Part shown: positions 18,846-28,088 of the stretch, piece after piece
How positions within the stretch are numbered: the stretch's first letter is position 1
Layout of the letters: each line of letters begins with the position of its first letter
Assembly (NCBI RefSeq): GCF_900094595.1
Contig: NZ_FMAD01000013.1
Coordinates: forward strand, 93,751-157,750
DNA from: Cupriavidus alkaliphilus
GTDB lineage: Bacteria > Pseudomonadota > Gammaproteobacteria > Burkholderiales > Burkholderiaceae
Reading direction: 5' to 3'
DNA length: 64,000 nt
The notes under the pieces: model-generated
Told to the model about the DNA's origin: nothing
Databases searched by the model: none
Seen by the model: the letters and a program-made list of their open reading frames with translations, nothing else
Position numbers and translations under genes: made by a program

Positions 18846-19811
18846 ATGCGAGTCAAGGCAATGATCGCGGCCACGCTGATGCTGGCCGCCGTGGCCGCAC
18901 AGGCGGACACCAAGTGGGACCTGCCCACCGGCTACCCCGTCGCCAACCTGCACACCGAGAACCTGCAGCAGATGGCGAGCGATGTCGACAAGGCCACCGG
19001 CGGCAAGCTCAAGATCGTGCTGCATCCGAACGGGTCGCTGCTCAAGGCCAACGAGATCAAGCGCGGCGTGCAGACCGGCCAGGTGCAGATGGGAGAGATC
19101 CTGATGTCGCTGCTGGCCAACGAGAATCCGATATTCGGCGTCGACGCGGTGCCGTTCCTGGCCACCAGCTATGCCGATGCCTACAAGCTGTGGCAGGCAT
19201 CGCGCCCGGTCACGGAGAAGGTGCTGGACAAGCAGGGGCTGAAGCTGCTGTACGCGGTGGCCTGGCCGCCGCAGGGCATCTACGCCAACAAGCCGATCAA
19301 TTCGGCCGCCGACATGAAGGGCCTGAAGTGGCGCGCCTACAATCCCGCCACCTCGCGCATCGCCGAGCTGGTCGGCGCCCAGCCCGTGACCATCCAGGCC
19401 GCCGACCTGGCGCAGGCGCTGGCCACCGGCACCGTCAACTCCTTCATGTCCTCGGGTGCGACCGGCGTCGACACCAAGGTATGGGAGAGCGTGAAGTACT
19501 TCTATGCGGTCGATGCCTGGCTGCCCAAGAACATGCTGGTGGTCAGCAAGAAGGCCTTCGCCGCGCTCGACAAACCCACCCAGGACGCGCTGCTCAAGGC
19601 CGTCGCCGACGCCGAGAAGCGCGGCTGGCAGGTGTCGGAGCAGAAGACCAAGGAGTACCTGGCCACGCTCGCCAAGAACGGCATGACGGTGCAGCAACCG
19701 TCGCCGCAGCTCAAGGCCGACATGCAGAAACTCGGCCAGACCATGGTGGACGACTGGGCCAAGAGCGCGGGCGCCGACGGCAAGGCCATCCTCGACGCCT
19801 ACCGCAAGTAG
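18846..19811 (+). CDS. dctP: TRAP transporter substrate-binding protein (DctP family)
   Basis: This 321-residue periplasmic receptor of a TRAP transporter delivers a carboxylate-type ligand to the DctQM permease. Residues 1-20 form a signal peptide (MRVKAMIAATLMLAAVAAQA). The mature protein shows the DctP fold: KWDLPTGYPVANLHTENLQQMASDV, LKANEIKRGVQTGQVQMGEI, and the ligand-arginine region KGLKWRAYNPATSRIAELVGAQPV. GGAGAG precedes the ATG. The permease genes follow at once. The ligand is unknown. Confidence 0.94.
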   Translation: MRVKAMIAATLMLAAVAAQADTKWDLPTGYPVANLHTENLQQMASDVDKATGGKLKIVLHPNGSLLKANEIKRGVQTGQVQMGEILMSLLANENPIFGVDAVPFLATSYADAYKLWQASRPVTEKVLDKQGLKLLYAVAWPPQGIYANKPINSAADMKGLKWRAYNPATSRIAELVGAQPVTIQAADLAQALATGTVNSFMSSGATGVDTKVWESVKYFYAVDAWLPKNMLVVSKKAFAALDKPTQDALLKAVADAEKRGWQVSEQKTKEYLATLAKNGMTVQQPSPQLKADMQKLGQTMVDDWAKSAGADGKAILDAYRK

Positions 19812-19898
19812 CCCCGCGGGCCCACCCACTCCAGCGCCTGCAGCGCGGCCGCGCCGGCTGCGTTGCAGGAAGCCCATCCTTCCCCTGCGCCGCCCACC

Positions 19899-20450
19899 AT
19901 GCCAACTGCCCCCTCTTCCAAGCGCTGGCTCGACCGCGTGCTGGACCTGTTCGCCGCGCTCGGCGCGCTGTGCATCCTGGCCGTCTGCCTGATCATGATC
20001 CTGATGTCGCTGTCGCGCGAAACCACGGTGATCTTCAAGGGCGGCGACGACATCGTGGCCTGGCTGTGCGCCGCCTCCGCCTTCCTGGTGCTCGGCCAGA
20101 CCTTCCAGCATGGCGGCATCGTGCGCGTGGAGATGCTGCTGTCGGCGCTCGGCCCGCGCCGGCGCTGGCTGCTGGAACTGGTCTCGCTGACCATCTGCCT
20201 GGTGTTCGCCGCCTATGCAAGCTGGGCGCTGGGCACCTTTGCCTGGCAGAGCTGGGAGATCGGCGATGTCTCGCAGGGCCAGATCGTGATCCCGTTGTGG
20301 ATACCGCAGAGTTTCGCGGTGCTGGGCTGCGCGGGGTTCCTGCTGGCGGTCGCGGATGAATGGCTGCGCGTGGTGCGGCGCCAGAAGCCGCGCTACCAGC
20401 TGGCCCAGGAAGCCAAGCTTGCCGCCGGCGATTTCGGGGAGACGGTCTGA
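19899..20450 (+). CDS. dctQ: TRAP transporter small permease (DctQ family)
   Basis: This is the four-helix small membrane subunit of the TRAP transporter, 183 residues from ATG 19899. Hydrophobic spans lie at LFAALGALCILAVCLIMILM, VAWLCAASAFLVLG, LLELVSLTICLVFAAYASWALG and SFAVLGCAGFLLAVADEWLRV. QTFQHGGIVRVE is the DctQ loop motif. An in-frame TTG at 19863 could add 12 residues, but that extension is Pro-rich. The stop overlaps the dctM start by one base (TGATG), so the two are translationally coupled. Confidence 0.92.
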   Translation: MPTAPSSKRWLDRVLDLFAALGALCILAVCLIMILMSLSRETTVIFKGGDDIVAWLCAASAFLVLGQTFQHGGIVRVEMLLSALGPRRRWLLELVSLTICLVFAAYASWALGTFAWQSWEIGDVSQGQIVIPLWIPQSFAVLGCAGFLLAVADEWLRVVRRQKPRYQLAQEAKLAAGDFGETV

Positions 20451-21760
20451 TGAGCACTGTCGTCGTTGCACTGATCCTGCTGCTGGTGCTGATCGTCTTC
20501 CTCGCGCTGGGCGCGTGGATCCCGGTGGCCATCGCGGTCACGTCGTGGCTCGGGCTGGTGGTGTTCTCGGACCGCGAGGCGCTGGTCAGCCTGGCCAATG
20601 CGTGGTGGTCATCGAGCGCCTCGTACACCCTGGCGTCGCTGCCGCTGTTCGTGTGGATGGGCGAGATCCTGTTTCGCACCCGGCTGTCGGAGCAGATGTT
20701 CAGCGGGCTGTCGCCATGGCTGAGCTGGCTGCCCGGGCGGCTGATGCACGTCAACATCCTGGGCTGCGGCATCTTCGGCTCGGTTTCGGGTTCGTCGGCT
20801 GCCACCTGCGCCACCATCGCCAAGTCGGCCCTGCCCGAACTGACGCGGCGCGGCTACGACGAGCGCATCACGCTGGGCTCGCTGTCGTGCGCCGGCACGC
20901 TCGGCATCCTGATCCCGCCGTCGATCACGATGGTGGTGTACGCGGTCTCGGCGGATGTGTCGATCATCCGCGTGTTCCTGGCGGGCTTCATCCCCGGGCT
21001 GCTGCTGATGCTGCTGTTCTCCGGCTACATCGTGGTCTGGGCGCTGGCCAACCCGGACAAGACCCCGGCGTCGGAGCACTTCAACTGGCGCGCGCGGCTG
21101 GCGTCGCTCCGGCAGTTGCTGCCGTGCATCGTGCTGATCGCCTTCATCACCGGCATCATGGTGACGGGCTACTCCACCGCGACCGAAGCCGCCGCCTATG
21201 GCGTGGTCGCATCGCTGGCGCTGGCCTGGGCAGGCGGCTCGCTGACGCGCGCGGCATTCTGGGACAGCCTGATGTCGGCCACGCGCCTGACCGCGATGAT
21301 CATGTTCGTGCTGGGCGCGACCTCGTTCCTGTCGGTCACCATGAGCTTTACCGGCATCCCGCGCGCGCTGGCCGAGTGGGTGGCCGCGCTGCAGTTGTCG
21401 CCGTGGGCGCTGATCGCGGTGCTGACGGTGATCTACATCGTGCTGGGCACGGCGCTGGACGGCATCTCGATGATTGCGCTGACCACCGCCACGGTGCTGC
21501 CGATGGTGCAGGCGGCCGGCTTCGACCTGGTCTGGTTCGGCATCTTCATCGTGCTGCTGGTGGAAATTGCCGAAGTGACGCCGCCGGTCGGCTTCAACCT
21601 GTTCGTGCTGCAGAGCATGACCGGCAAGGACAGCAACTACATCGCGCGGGTCTCGCTGCCATTCTTCATGATGATGGTGGTGGCGATCGCCATCGTCACG
21701 ATCTGGCCGGGCGTGGTGACCTGGCTGCCGGACATGGTCATGCAGCAGGAAGTCAAATAG
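20450..21760 (+). CDS. dctM: TRAP transporter large permease (DctM family)
   Basis: This 436-residue, roughly 12-helix subunit catalyses sodium-driven uptake in TRAP systems. Typical blocks are LASLPLFVWMGEILFRTRLSEQMF, GCGIFGSVSGSSAATCATIAKSALPELTRRGYDERITLGSLSCAGTLGILIPPSI, and near the end EIAEVTPPVGFNLFVLQSM. The start overlaps the dctQ stop by one base. The dehydrogenase gene begins 45 bp downstream, consistent with one operon running from the receptor gene onward. Confidence 0.95.
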   Translation: MSTVVVALILLLVLIVFLALGAWIPVAIAVTSWLGLVVFSDREALVSLANAWWSSSASYTLASLPLFVWMGEILFRTRLSEQMFSGLSPWLSWLPGRLMHVNILGCGIFGSVSGSSAATCATIAKSALPELTRRGYDERITLGSLSCAGTLGILIPPSITMVVYAVSADVSIIRVFLAGFIPGLLLMLLFSGYIVVWALANPDKTPASEHFNWRARLASLRQLLPCIVLIAFITGIMVTGYSTATEAAAYGVVASLALAWAGGSLTRAAFWDSLMSATRLTAMIMFVLGATSFLSVTMSFTGIPRALAEWVAALQLSPWALIAVLTVIYIVLGTALDGISMIALTTATVLPMVQAAGFDLVWFGIFIVLLVEIAEVTPPVGFNLFVLQSMTGKDSNYIARVSLPFFMMMVVAIAIVTIWPGVVTWLPDMVMQQEVK

Positions 21761-21805
21761 CATGGCGGGATACCGCAACGGACGCGCACGGAGGTTGCCA
21801 GACCG

Positions 21806-23113
21806 ATGCATGTGATCGTCATCGGCGCCGGCGCGATCGGCGTCAGTTCCGCGTGGTACCTGCGGCAGGCCGGCTTCGACGTGACCGTGCTCGAGCGCCG
21901 CGGCGCGCCGGCCCAAGAAGCCAGCTTCGGCAATGCCGGCGTGATCGCGCCCGGCTACGTCACGCCCTGGGCCGCGCCCGGCATGCCGGCCAAGATCCTG
22001 CGCACGCTCTTCGCGCGCGAGGCGCCGGTGCTGTTCCGGCCCGCCGCGGATCCGGCCATGTGGCGCTGGATCGCGCGCTGGCTGCGCGAATGCCGGCTCG
22101 AGCGCTACCGCGCCAACAAGCTGTGCATGCAGCGGCTGGCGTTCTACAGCCGCGCCTGCCTGCACCGGCTGCGCAGCGAGCTGGAAATCGACTACGAGCA
22201 ATCGCAGGGCTACCTGCAGCTGTTCCGCACCGCGCGCGACCTCGACCTGGCCGGGCCCGCCATCGCCCTGCTGCGCGAGAACAACGTGCCGCACCGGCTG
22301 GTCAGCGCCGGCGAATGCCGCCGGATCGAACCGGGCCTGGCCGCCGGCACGCCGCTGGCCGGCGGGCTGCACCTGCCCGAGGATGAATCCGGCAACTGCC
22401 CGATGTTCGTGCGCGCGCTGCACCGGCATGCGCAGGCCGCGGGCGTGTCGTTCCGCTTCGACACCCCGGTGGCGCGCGTGCGGCCCGGCGCGGCCGGCAA
22501 GCTGGAGATCGAGCTGCCAGGAGCCGGCCGCCAGGGCGCGGCGGAAGTGCTCGCTGCCGACCGCGTGCTGGTCGCCGCCGGCGCCGACAGTACCGCGCTG
22601 CTGCGCCCGCTGGGCCTGCGCGTGCCGCTGTATCCGGTCAAGGGCTATTCGGTCACGGTGATGATCCGCGACGAACTGCAGGCGCCGCTGGGGGCGTTGA
22701 TGGATGAGTCGTACAAGGTGGCGATGACGCGCATGGGCAACCGGCTGCGCGTGGCCGGCACCGCGGAACTGGGCTCGCGCCGGCTCGACCTGCGCCCCGC
22801 CGCGCTGAACACGCTGATCAAGGTCGCGCGCGACTGGTTCCCGGTGGCCGGCAACTATCAGGAAGCCACGCAATGGGCCGGCGCCCGGCCGATGCTGCCC
22901 GACGGCCCGCCGCTGATCGGCCCCACCGCGGTGCCCGGGCTGTTCCTGAACCTTGGCCACGGTTCGACGGGCTGGGCGATGAGCTGCGGATCAGGCAAGA
23001 TTGCGGCTGACCAGATCGCCGCCAGCGCTGGCGCCTGCGCCGGCCGCGGCGGCCCGGACATCGACATGGAAGGCCTGTTGCCCGACCGCTACGGGCTGGG
23101 GCCGCCCAATTAA
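21806..23113 (+). CDS. FAD-dependent D-amino acid dehydrogenase (DadA-like)
   Basis: This 435-residue DAO-superfamily flavoprotein oxidises an amine or D-amino acid. The FAD Rossmann motif is VIVIGAGAIGVSSAWYLRQAGFDVTVLER (residues 3-31). EASFGNAGVIAPGYVTPWAAPGMP is the DadA-type second block, and the C-terminus has TRMGNRLRVAGTAELG and GARPMLPDGPPLIGPTAVPGLFLNLGHGSTGWAMSCGSGK. Its position after a TRAP importer and amidase fits oxidation of the imported product. I do not assign dadA, because alanine racemase is not nearby and other amines are possible. Confidence 0.88.
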   Translation: MHVIVIGAGAIGVSSAWYLRQAGFDVTVLERRGAPAQEASFGNAGVIAPGYVTPWAAPGMPAKILRTLFAREAPVLFRPAADPAMWRWIARWLRECRLERYRANKLCMQRLAFYSRACLHRLRSELEIDYEQSQGYLQLFRTARDLDLAGPAIALLRENNVPHRLVSAGECRRIEPGLAAGTPLAGGLHLPEDESGNCPMFVRALHRHAQAAGVSFRFDTPVARVRPGAAGKLEIELPGAGRQGAAEVLAADRVLVAAGADSTALLRPLGLRVPLYPVKGYSVTVMIRDELQAPLGALMDESYKVAMTRMGNRLRVAGTAELGSRRLDLRPAALNTLIKVARDWFPVAGNYQEATQWAGARPMLPDGPPLIGPTAVPGLFLNLGHGSTGWAMSCGSGKIAADQIAASAGACAGRGGPDIDMEGLLPDRYGLGPPN

Positions 23114-23120
23114 GCCCGAC

Positions 23121-24710
23121 ATGACCCGCCCTGCCGCCACCGTCATCACGCCCACCGACCACGAACACAGCTGGATTGCCCTCGATGCGGCCGCGCCGGC
23201 CCCGGTGCCGCTCTACGGCGTGGCCGCGATCCGCCGCATCGAGCATGCCGCGCTGGGCCAGCTGCCGGCCTTCACGCTGATGTCGCGCGCCGGCACGGCG
23301 GCGGCGCGATGGCTCGCCTGCCATGCGCCCGACGGCCCGCTGCTGTTCCTGGCCGGCCCCGGCAATAACGGCGGCGACGCGCTGGTCGCCGCCACGCAGC
23401 TGCACCGCGCCGGCCGCGCGGTGCAGGTCTGGCTTGCCGCTGATCCGCAGCGCCTGCCCGCCGATGCCGCCACCGCGTGGCAGCAGGCGCAGGCCGCGGG
23501 CGTGCCCTCGAGCGTGATGGCGGAGGTGGACCCCGCGCAGGACGCGCACTGGCCCGCCGGCACCGCCGCGATCATCGACGGCCTGCTGGGCATCGGCCTG
23601 AACCGCCCCGCCGACGACCGCATGGCGTGGTGGATCGCCCAACTCAACCGCGGCGCGCTGCCGGTGTTTGCGCTGGACATCCCCAGCGGCCTGTCCGCCG
23701 ACACCGGCGCGGGCGCGCCGGCCGTGCACGCCCGGCGCACGCTGACCTTCATCGCCGCCAAGCCCGGCCTGCTGACGCTGGACGGGCGCGACTGCGCCGG
23801 CGCGGTCGAGATCGCGCCGATCGGCCTGGACTATCCTCCGCGCGAAACACCGCAGGGCCTGGTGAACGGCCCCGCGCTGTTCGGTGCCGCGCTGCCGCGC
23901 CGCCGCCACGCCAGCAACAAGGGCACGCATGGCGCGCTGGCCGTGATCGGCGGCAACCTCGGCATGACCGGCGCGCCCCTGCTCGGCGCACGGGCCGCGC
24001 AATGGCTCGGCGCGGGCAAGGTGCATATCGGCTTCCTGGCGCAGCCGGCACCGCTGCTCGATCCGCTGCATCCGGAACTGATGCTGCATGCGGTCGACGC
24101 ACTGGCGCTCGCGTCGATGTCTGCGCTGGTGATCGGCCCCGGCATGGGCACCGATATCAACGCCCGCCAGCAGCTCGCGCGGCTGCTGCAGGCCACCACG
24201 CATCCGCTGGTGCTGGATGCCGATGCGCTGAATCTGCTGGCCTCCGATCCGGCGCTGGCCGGCGCGCTGGCCACGCGCGGCGCAGCCACCGTGATGACGC
24301 CGCACCCGCTCGAGGCCGCGCGGCTGATGGGCGTGCCGGTGGCCGAGATCCAGCGCGACCGCCCCGCCGCCGCCGCCGCGCTGGCCGCGCAATGGCAGGC
24401 GGTGGTGGTGCTGAAGGGATCGGGCAGCGTGATCGCCGCGCCCGACGGCAGCCCGTGCACGCTGAACCCGACCGGCAACGCGGCGCTGGCCAGCGCCGGC
24501 ACCGGCGACGTGCTGGCCGGCATGCTGGGCGCGCTGCTGGCGCAAGGCATGGCGCCGCTGGCCGCGGCGCAGGCGGCAGTGTGGATCCACGGCCGTGCCG
24601 CCGATGTGCTGGTCGAACAAGGCACGGGCCCGGCAGGCGTCACGGCGAGCGAACTGTATGCGCCGGCACGCGGCGTATTCAACCAGTTGCTGAGCACAGC
24701 GCACGCGTAA
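23121..24710 (+). CDS. nnr: Bifunctional NAD(P)H-hydrate repair enzyme (epimerase and dehydratase)
   Basis: This 529-residue fused YjeF protein repairs damaged NADHX/NADPHX. The N-terminal epimerase half has LLFLAGPGNNGGDALVAATQLHRAG and FALDIPSGLSADTGA. The C-terminal ribokinase-like dehydratase half has GTHGALAVIGGNLGMTGAPLLGARAA and the catalytic loop NPTGNAALASAGTGDVLAGMLGALLAQG. ATG 23121 lies 7 bp after the dehydrogenase stop. The enzyme is housekeeping, so sharing a transcript with the uptake genes need not mean a common pathway. Five 11-bp tandem repeats begin at its stop codon. Confidence 0.95.
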   Translation: MTRPAATVITPTDHEHSWIALDAAAPAPVPLYGVAAIRRIEHAALGQLPAFTLMSRAGTAAARWLACHAPDGPLLFLAGPGNNGGDALVAATQLHRAGRAVQVWLAADPQRLPADAATAWQQAQAAGVPSSVMAEVDPAQDAHWPAGTAAIIDGLLGIGLNRPADDRMAWWIAQLNRGALPVFALDIPSGLSADTGAGAPAVHARRTLTFIAAKPGLLTLDGRDCAGAVEIAPIGLDYPPRETPQGLVNGPALFGAALPRRRHASNKGTHGALAVIGGNLGMTGAPLLGARAAQWLGAGKVHIGFLAQPAPLLDPLHPELMLHAVDALALASMSALVIGPGMGTDINARQQLARLLQATTHPLVLDADALNLLASDPALAGALATRGAATVMTPHPLEAARLMGVPVAEIQRDRPAAAAALAAQWQAVVVLKGSGSVIAAPDGSPCTLNPTGNAALASAGTGDVLAGMLGALLAQGMAPLAAAQAAVWIHGRAADVLVEQGTGPAGVTASELYAPARGVFNQLLSTAHA

Positions 24711-24762
24711 TACGCGCGTAATGCGCCCGTGAGGCGCCCGTGAGGCGCGCGTGAGGTGCGCG
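24708..24762 (+). repeat. Five tandem 11-bp repeats starting at the nnr stop codon
   Basis: Units TAATACGCGCG, TAATGCGCCCG, TGAGGCGCCCG, TGAGGCGCGCG and TGAGGTGCGCG run head to tail. Each begins with TAA or TGA. The first unit includes the nnr stop. As the period is 11, the stops fall into all three frames. Confidence 0.75.
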
Positions 24763-24981
24763 TTCCTGCGACTACCGGCGGCGCCCGCCGCACCTGCCGT
24801 CAGACAACGTCCGATACCCGCTCGGCGCGGCGGCTGTTATGTTGCAAGTGGTAACGATATGACGCCGCCGCGAGCCTCGATGCCGCGATCGCTGGCGATA
24901 TACTTACCGCTCCGTCTTGCAAGCCGGCAATGCCACGCGGCTCGCGCCCCGCAACCCGCTAGTCCTGCACGCTAGTCCTGC

Positions 24982-26625
24982 ATGCCCACTGACCTTCACG
25001 CCTGGAATGCCCTGCTGCGGCACCATGACACCCTTCGCGACGCCCAGATGCGCGACTGGTTCGATCGCGAAGGCGCACAGCGCGTCGCGCAATGCTCGCT
25101 CGAGGCCGCCGGCCTCTATCTCGATTACTCGAAGAACCGCATCACGCCGCAGACCATGCGCCTGCTGATGCAGCTCGCGGCCGAGGCCGGGGTCACCCGC
25201 CGTCGCGACGCGATGTTCGCGGGCGAGCATATCAACACCACCGAAGACCGCGCGGCCCTGCACGTGGCCCTGCGCGCCACCGCCGGCGCCGGCTACAAGG
25301 TCGACGGCGAAGCCGTGGTGCCGGCCATCCAGCAGGTGCTGGCACGCATGCGCGACTTCTCCGCGCGCGTGCGCAGCGGCGCCTGGAAGGGCGCGACCGG
25401 CGAGCGCATCACCGATGTCATCAACATCGGCATCGGCGGCTCCGACCTGGGGCCGCGCATGGTGTGCCGGGCGCTGTCGCACCTGGCCGATGCCGACGGC
25501 CAGACCGGGCCGCGCATGCACTTCGTCTCCAATGTCGACGGCACCGACCTGGCCGAGACCCTGGTGCGGCTGGATCCTCAGCGCACCCTGGTGATCGTCT
25601 GCTCCAAGACCTTCACCACGCTCGAGACCATGGCCAACGCGCGCAGCGCGCGCGCGTGGTTTGTCGCCGGCGGCGTGGCCGAGCAGGACCTGGCCAAGCA
25701 CTTCGTCGCGGTCTCGACCAATACCGAGGCGGTGCGCGAATTCGGCATCGACCCGGCCAATATGTTCGAGTTCTGGGACTGGATCGGCGGACGCTTTTCG
25801 CTGTGGTCGTCGGTCGGCCTGTCGATCACGCTGGCGGTGGGCTTCGATGCCTTTGCCGACCTGCTGGCGGGCGGACGCGCGATGGACGAGCATTTCCGCA
25901 GCGCGCCGCTGGAGCGCAACATGCCGGTGATCCTCGGCATGCTGGGCATCTGGTACCGCAACTTCTGGAACCTGCCCACCAGCTGCATGGCGCCCTACTC
26001 CACCTCGCTGGAGCTGTTCCCGGCCTTCCTGCAGCAGCTGGAGATGGAGAGCAACGGCAAGTCCGTACAGCTCGACGGCGAGCCCATCCGTACGCATACC
26101 TCGCCGGTGGTGTGGGGCACGGCCGGCACCAACGGGCAGCATGCGTATTTCCAGCAGATCCACCAGGGTTCGCAGGTGGTGCCGGTCGATTTCGTCGCGC
26201 CGCTGGTGCCGCCGCGCCGCCTGCCGGGCCATCACGCCAAGCTGCTGGCCAATTGCTTCGCGCAGGCCGAGGCACTGATGCGCGGACGCAGCGCCGACGA
26301 GCTGCGCGCCGCCGGGCTGAAGGATGAAGTGCGCATCGCGCATATGGTGTTCGACGGCAACCGCCCCAGCAACACGCTGCTGATGAAAGACCTGACGCCC
26401 AATGTGCTGGGCGCGCTGATTGCGCTGTATGAGCACCGCACCTTCGTGCAGGGCGTGGTATGGCGCATCAACTCGTTCGACCAGTGGGGCGTGGAGCTGG
26501 GCAAGATCCTGGCGCGGCCGATCGAGGCCGAACTGGCCGGCACCGCCACCGGCCAGCACGACGCCTCCACCGCCGCGCTGATCGCGCGTGCCCGCGCGGT
26601 GCTGCGGGCGGACGCGGCCAGCTAG
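24982..26625 (+). CDS. pgi: Glucose-6-phosphate isomerase
   Basis: Pgi interconverts glucose-6-phosphate and fructose-6-phosphate. The 547-residue product has both family signatures: VINIGIGGSDLGPRMV in the sugar-phosphate site, and the VVWGTAGTNGQHAYFQQIHQG and FDQWGVELGK blocks carrying catalytic Glu, His and Lys. No clear ribosome-binding site precedes ATG 24982. Instead there is a 13-bp near-duplication, GCTAGTCCTGCAC then GCTAGTCCTGCAT, just before the start. The gene converges with the ybbA-like gene, only 4 bp separating the stops. Confidence 0.97.
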   Translation: MPTDLHAWNALLRHHDTLRDAQMRDWFDREGAQRVAQCSLEAAGLYLDYSKNRITPQTMRLLMQLAAEAGVTRRRDAMFAGEHINTTEDRAALHVALRATAGAGYKVDGEAVVPAIQQVLARMRDFSARVRSGAWKGATGERITDVINIGIGGSDLGPRMVCRALSHLADADGQTGPRMHFVSNVDGTDLAETLVRLDPQRTLVIVCSKTFTTLETMANARSARAWFVAGGVAEQDLAKHFVAVSTNTEAVREFGIDPANMFEFWDWIGGRFSLWSSVGLSITLAVGFDAFADLLAGGRAMDEHFRSAPLERNMPVILGMLGIWYRNFWNLPTSCMAPYSTSLELFPAFLQQLEMESNGKSVQLDGEPIRTHTSPVVWGTAGTNGQHAYFQQIHQGSQVVPVDFVAPLVPPRRLPGHHAKLLANCFAQAEALMRGRSADELRAAGLKDEVRIAHMVFDGNRPSNTLLMKDLTPNVLGALIALYEHRTFVQGVVWRINSFDQWGVELGKILARPIEAELAGTATGQHDASTAALIARARAVLRADAAS

Positions 26626-26629
26626 CCCG

Positions 26630-27328
26630 CTAGACCTCGGCGCCGATCCATTCGTCGCTGGCCACGCGGCCGGCGTCGATGGTCAGCACGCGCCCGCAGC
26701 GCGACGCCACCGAGCGGTCGTGCGTGACCAGCACCAGCGTCGAGCCGGCGTCGCGGTTCAGTTCGAACATCAGCGCGATCACCGCTTCGCCGGTGGCGGT
26801 ATCGAGGCTGCCGGTCGGTTCATCGGCGAACAGGATGTCCGGACGCGCCACAAAGGCGCGCGCCAGCGCCACGCGCTGCTGCTCGCCGCCCGACAGCGTG
26901 CGCGGGTAGTGGCCCAGGCGCGCGCCCAGGCCTACGCGCTGCAGCATGTCGACCGCGCGCTCGCGCACCTGCGCGGTTTCACCGCGCAGCTCCAGCGGCA
27001 GCATCACATTCTCGAGCGCGGTCAGGTGGGCCACCAGCTGGAACGACTGGAACACGAAGCCGACATGCCGGCCGCGCACCGCGGCGCGCTGGTCCTCGTC
27101 CAGCGCGTACAGGTCCTGGCCCTGCAGCCGCACCGTGCCGGTGCTGGGCAGGTCCAGCCCGGCCAGCAGCCCCAGCAGCGTCGACTTGCCGGATCCGGAC
27201 GCGCCCACGATGGCGAGCGTTTCGCCCGGCGTGACGGAAAACGTCACGTCGTGCAAAATCGTCAGCGAACCGGTCGTGTCGGCTACGGTCTTTCCAAGGG
27301 ATTCGACTGCAAGAATGGAAGAAGACAT
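26630..27328 (-). CDS. ybbA: ABC transporter ATP-binding protein, YbbA/LolD family
   Basis: This 232-residue ATPase has Walker A GASGSGKST (residues 42-50), Q-loop VFQSFQLVAHLTALENVMLPLEL, signature LSGGEQQRVALARAF and Walker B ILFADEPTGSLD. It belongs to the LolD/MacB-type exporter ATPases and is the YbbA form by its neighbour tesA. ATG 27326-27328 is the conserved start. No permease (ybbP) follows: the downstream neighbour is the convergent pgi. Its start codon overlaps that of the divergent tesA within one CATG. Confidence 0.92.
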   Translation of the reverse strand: MSSSILAVESLGKTVADTTGSLTILHDVTFSVTPGETLAIVGASGSGKSTLLGLLAGLDLPSTGTVRLQGQDLYALDEDQRAAVRGRHVGFVFQSFQLVAHLTALENVMLPLELRGETAQVRERAVDMLQRVGLGARLGHYPRTLSGGEQQRVALARAFVARPDILFADEPTGSLDTATGEAVIALMFELNRDAGSTLVLVTHDRSVASRCGRVLTIDAGRVASDEWIGAEV

Positions 27329-28013
27329 GGATATAGGGATCCGAGGGAAAAAGCGCAGGCTGCTGCTGGCAGCCGGCATGGCGCTGGCGATTGCGGCTGC
27401 CGGGCCGGCGCAGGCCCAGGCCCCGGCAAAGGCCGCGGCCAAGGCCAGCGCCCCCGCGCTGCTGGTGCTGGGCGACAGCCTGTCGGCCGAATACGGCATT
27501 GCGCGCGGCGCGGGCTGGGTCACGCTGCTGCAGGACCGGCTGCGGCAAGAGCGCTTCGATTATAGCGTCGTCAACGCGAGCATCAGCGGCGAGACCACCA
27601 TCGGCGGCAAGACCCGCCTGCCCGAGCTGCTGTCGCGGCATCGCCCCGCCATCGTGGTGATCGAGCTCGGCGCCAACGACGCGCTGCGCGGCCTGCCGCT
27701 GCAGTCCACCGAGGCCAACCTGCGCAACCTCGTCACCACGGCGCAGCAGGCCGGCGCCAGCGTGTTGCTGATCGGCATGCGCATCCCGCCCAACTATGGC
27801 CAGGACTACACCGAAAAGTTCGTCTCGCTCTATCCCAGGCTGGCGGGCGAATACAAGGTGCGCCTGGTGCCCTTCTTCCTCGACCAGGTGATCGCGCGGC
27901 AGGACTGGTTCCAGCCCGACCGCATCCACCCCACCGCCGCGGCGCAGCCCGCATTGCTCGATACGGTGTGGCCGCAGCTCAAGCCACTGCTCAAGCGCAG
28001 CGCCGCGAAGTGA
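27315..28013 (+). CDS. tesA: Periplasmic SGNH-hydrolase: arylesterase / thioesterase I / lysophospholipase
   Basis: This 232-residue secreted SGNH esterase has block I LLVLGDSLSAEYGI (catalytic Ser), block III ELGANDALRG and block V PDRIHPTAAAQ (Asp and His). A signal peptide (RRLLLAAGMALAIAAAGPAQA) precedes the mature enzyme. Starts are possible at ATG 27315 or 27327; the second would overlap the divergent ybbA start in CATG. In E. coli tesA and ybbA are also divergent and close. A strong terminator follows within a few bases of the stop. Confidence 0.94.
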   Translation: MEEDMDIGIRGKKRRLLLAAGMALAIAAAGPAQAQAPAKAAAKASAPALLVLGDSLSAEYGIARGAGWVTLLQDRLRQERFDYSVVNASISGETTIGGKTRLPELLSRHRPAIVVIELGANDALRGLPLQSTEANLRNLVTTAQQAGASVLLIGMRIPPNYGQDYTEKFVSLYPRLAGEYKVRLVPFFLDQVIARQDWFQPDRIHPTAAAQPALLDTVWPQLKPLLKRSAAK

Positions 28014-28015
28014 CC

Positions 28016-28052
28016 ATAAAAAAACCCCTGCCGCGTGGCAGGGGTTCTTGTT
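28016..28052. terminator. Bidirectional intrinsic terminator between tesA and ppiD
   Basis: AACCCCTGCC pairs with GGCAGGGGTT (28023-28032 and 28037-28046) around GCGT. Seven A precede the stem and a T-rich run follows it. It serves the converging tesA and ppiD genes. Confidence 0.9.
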
Positions 28053-28088
28053 TTCGGCAGGGCCGGCGTGGTGCCGGCCCGGCGCGGC

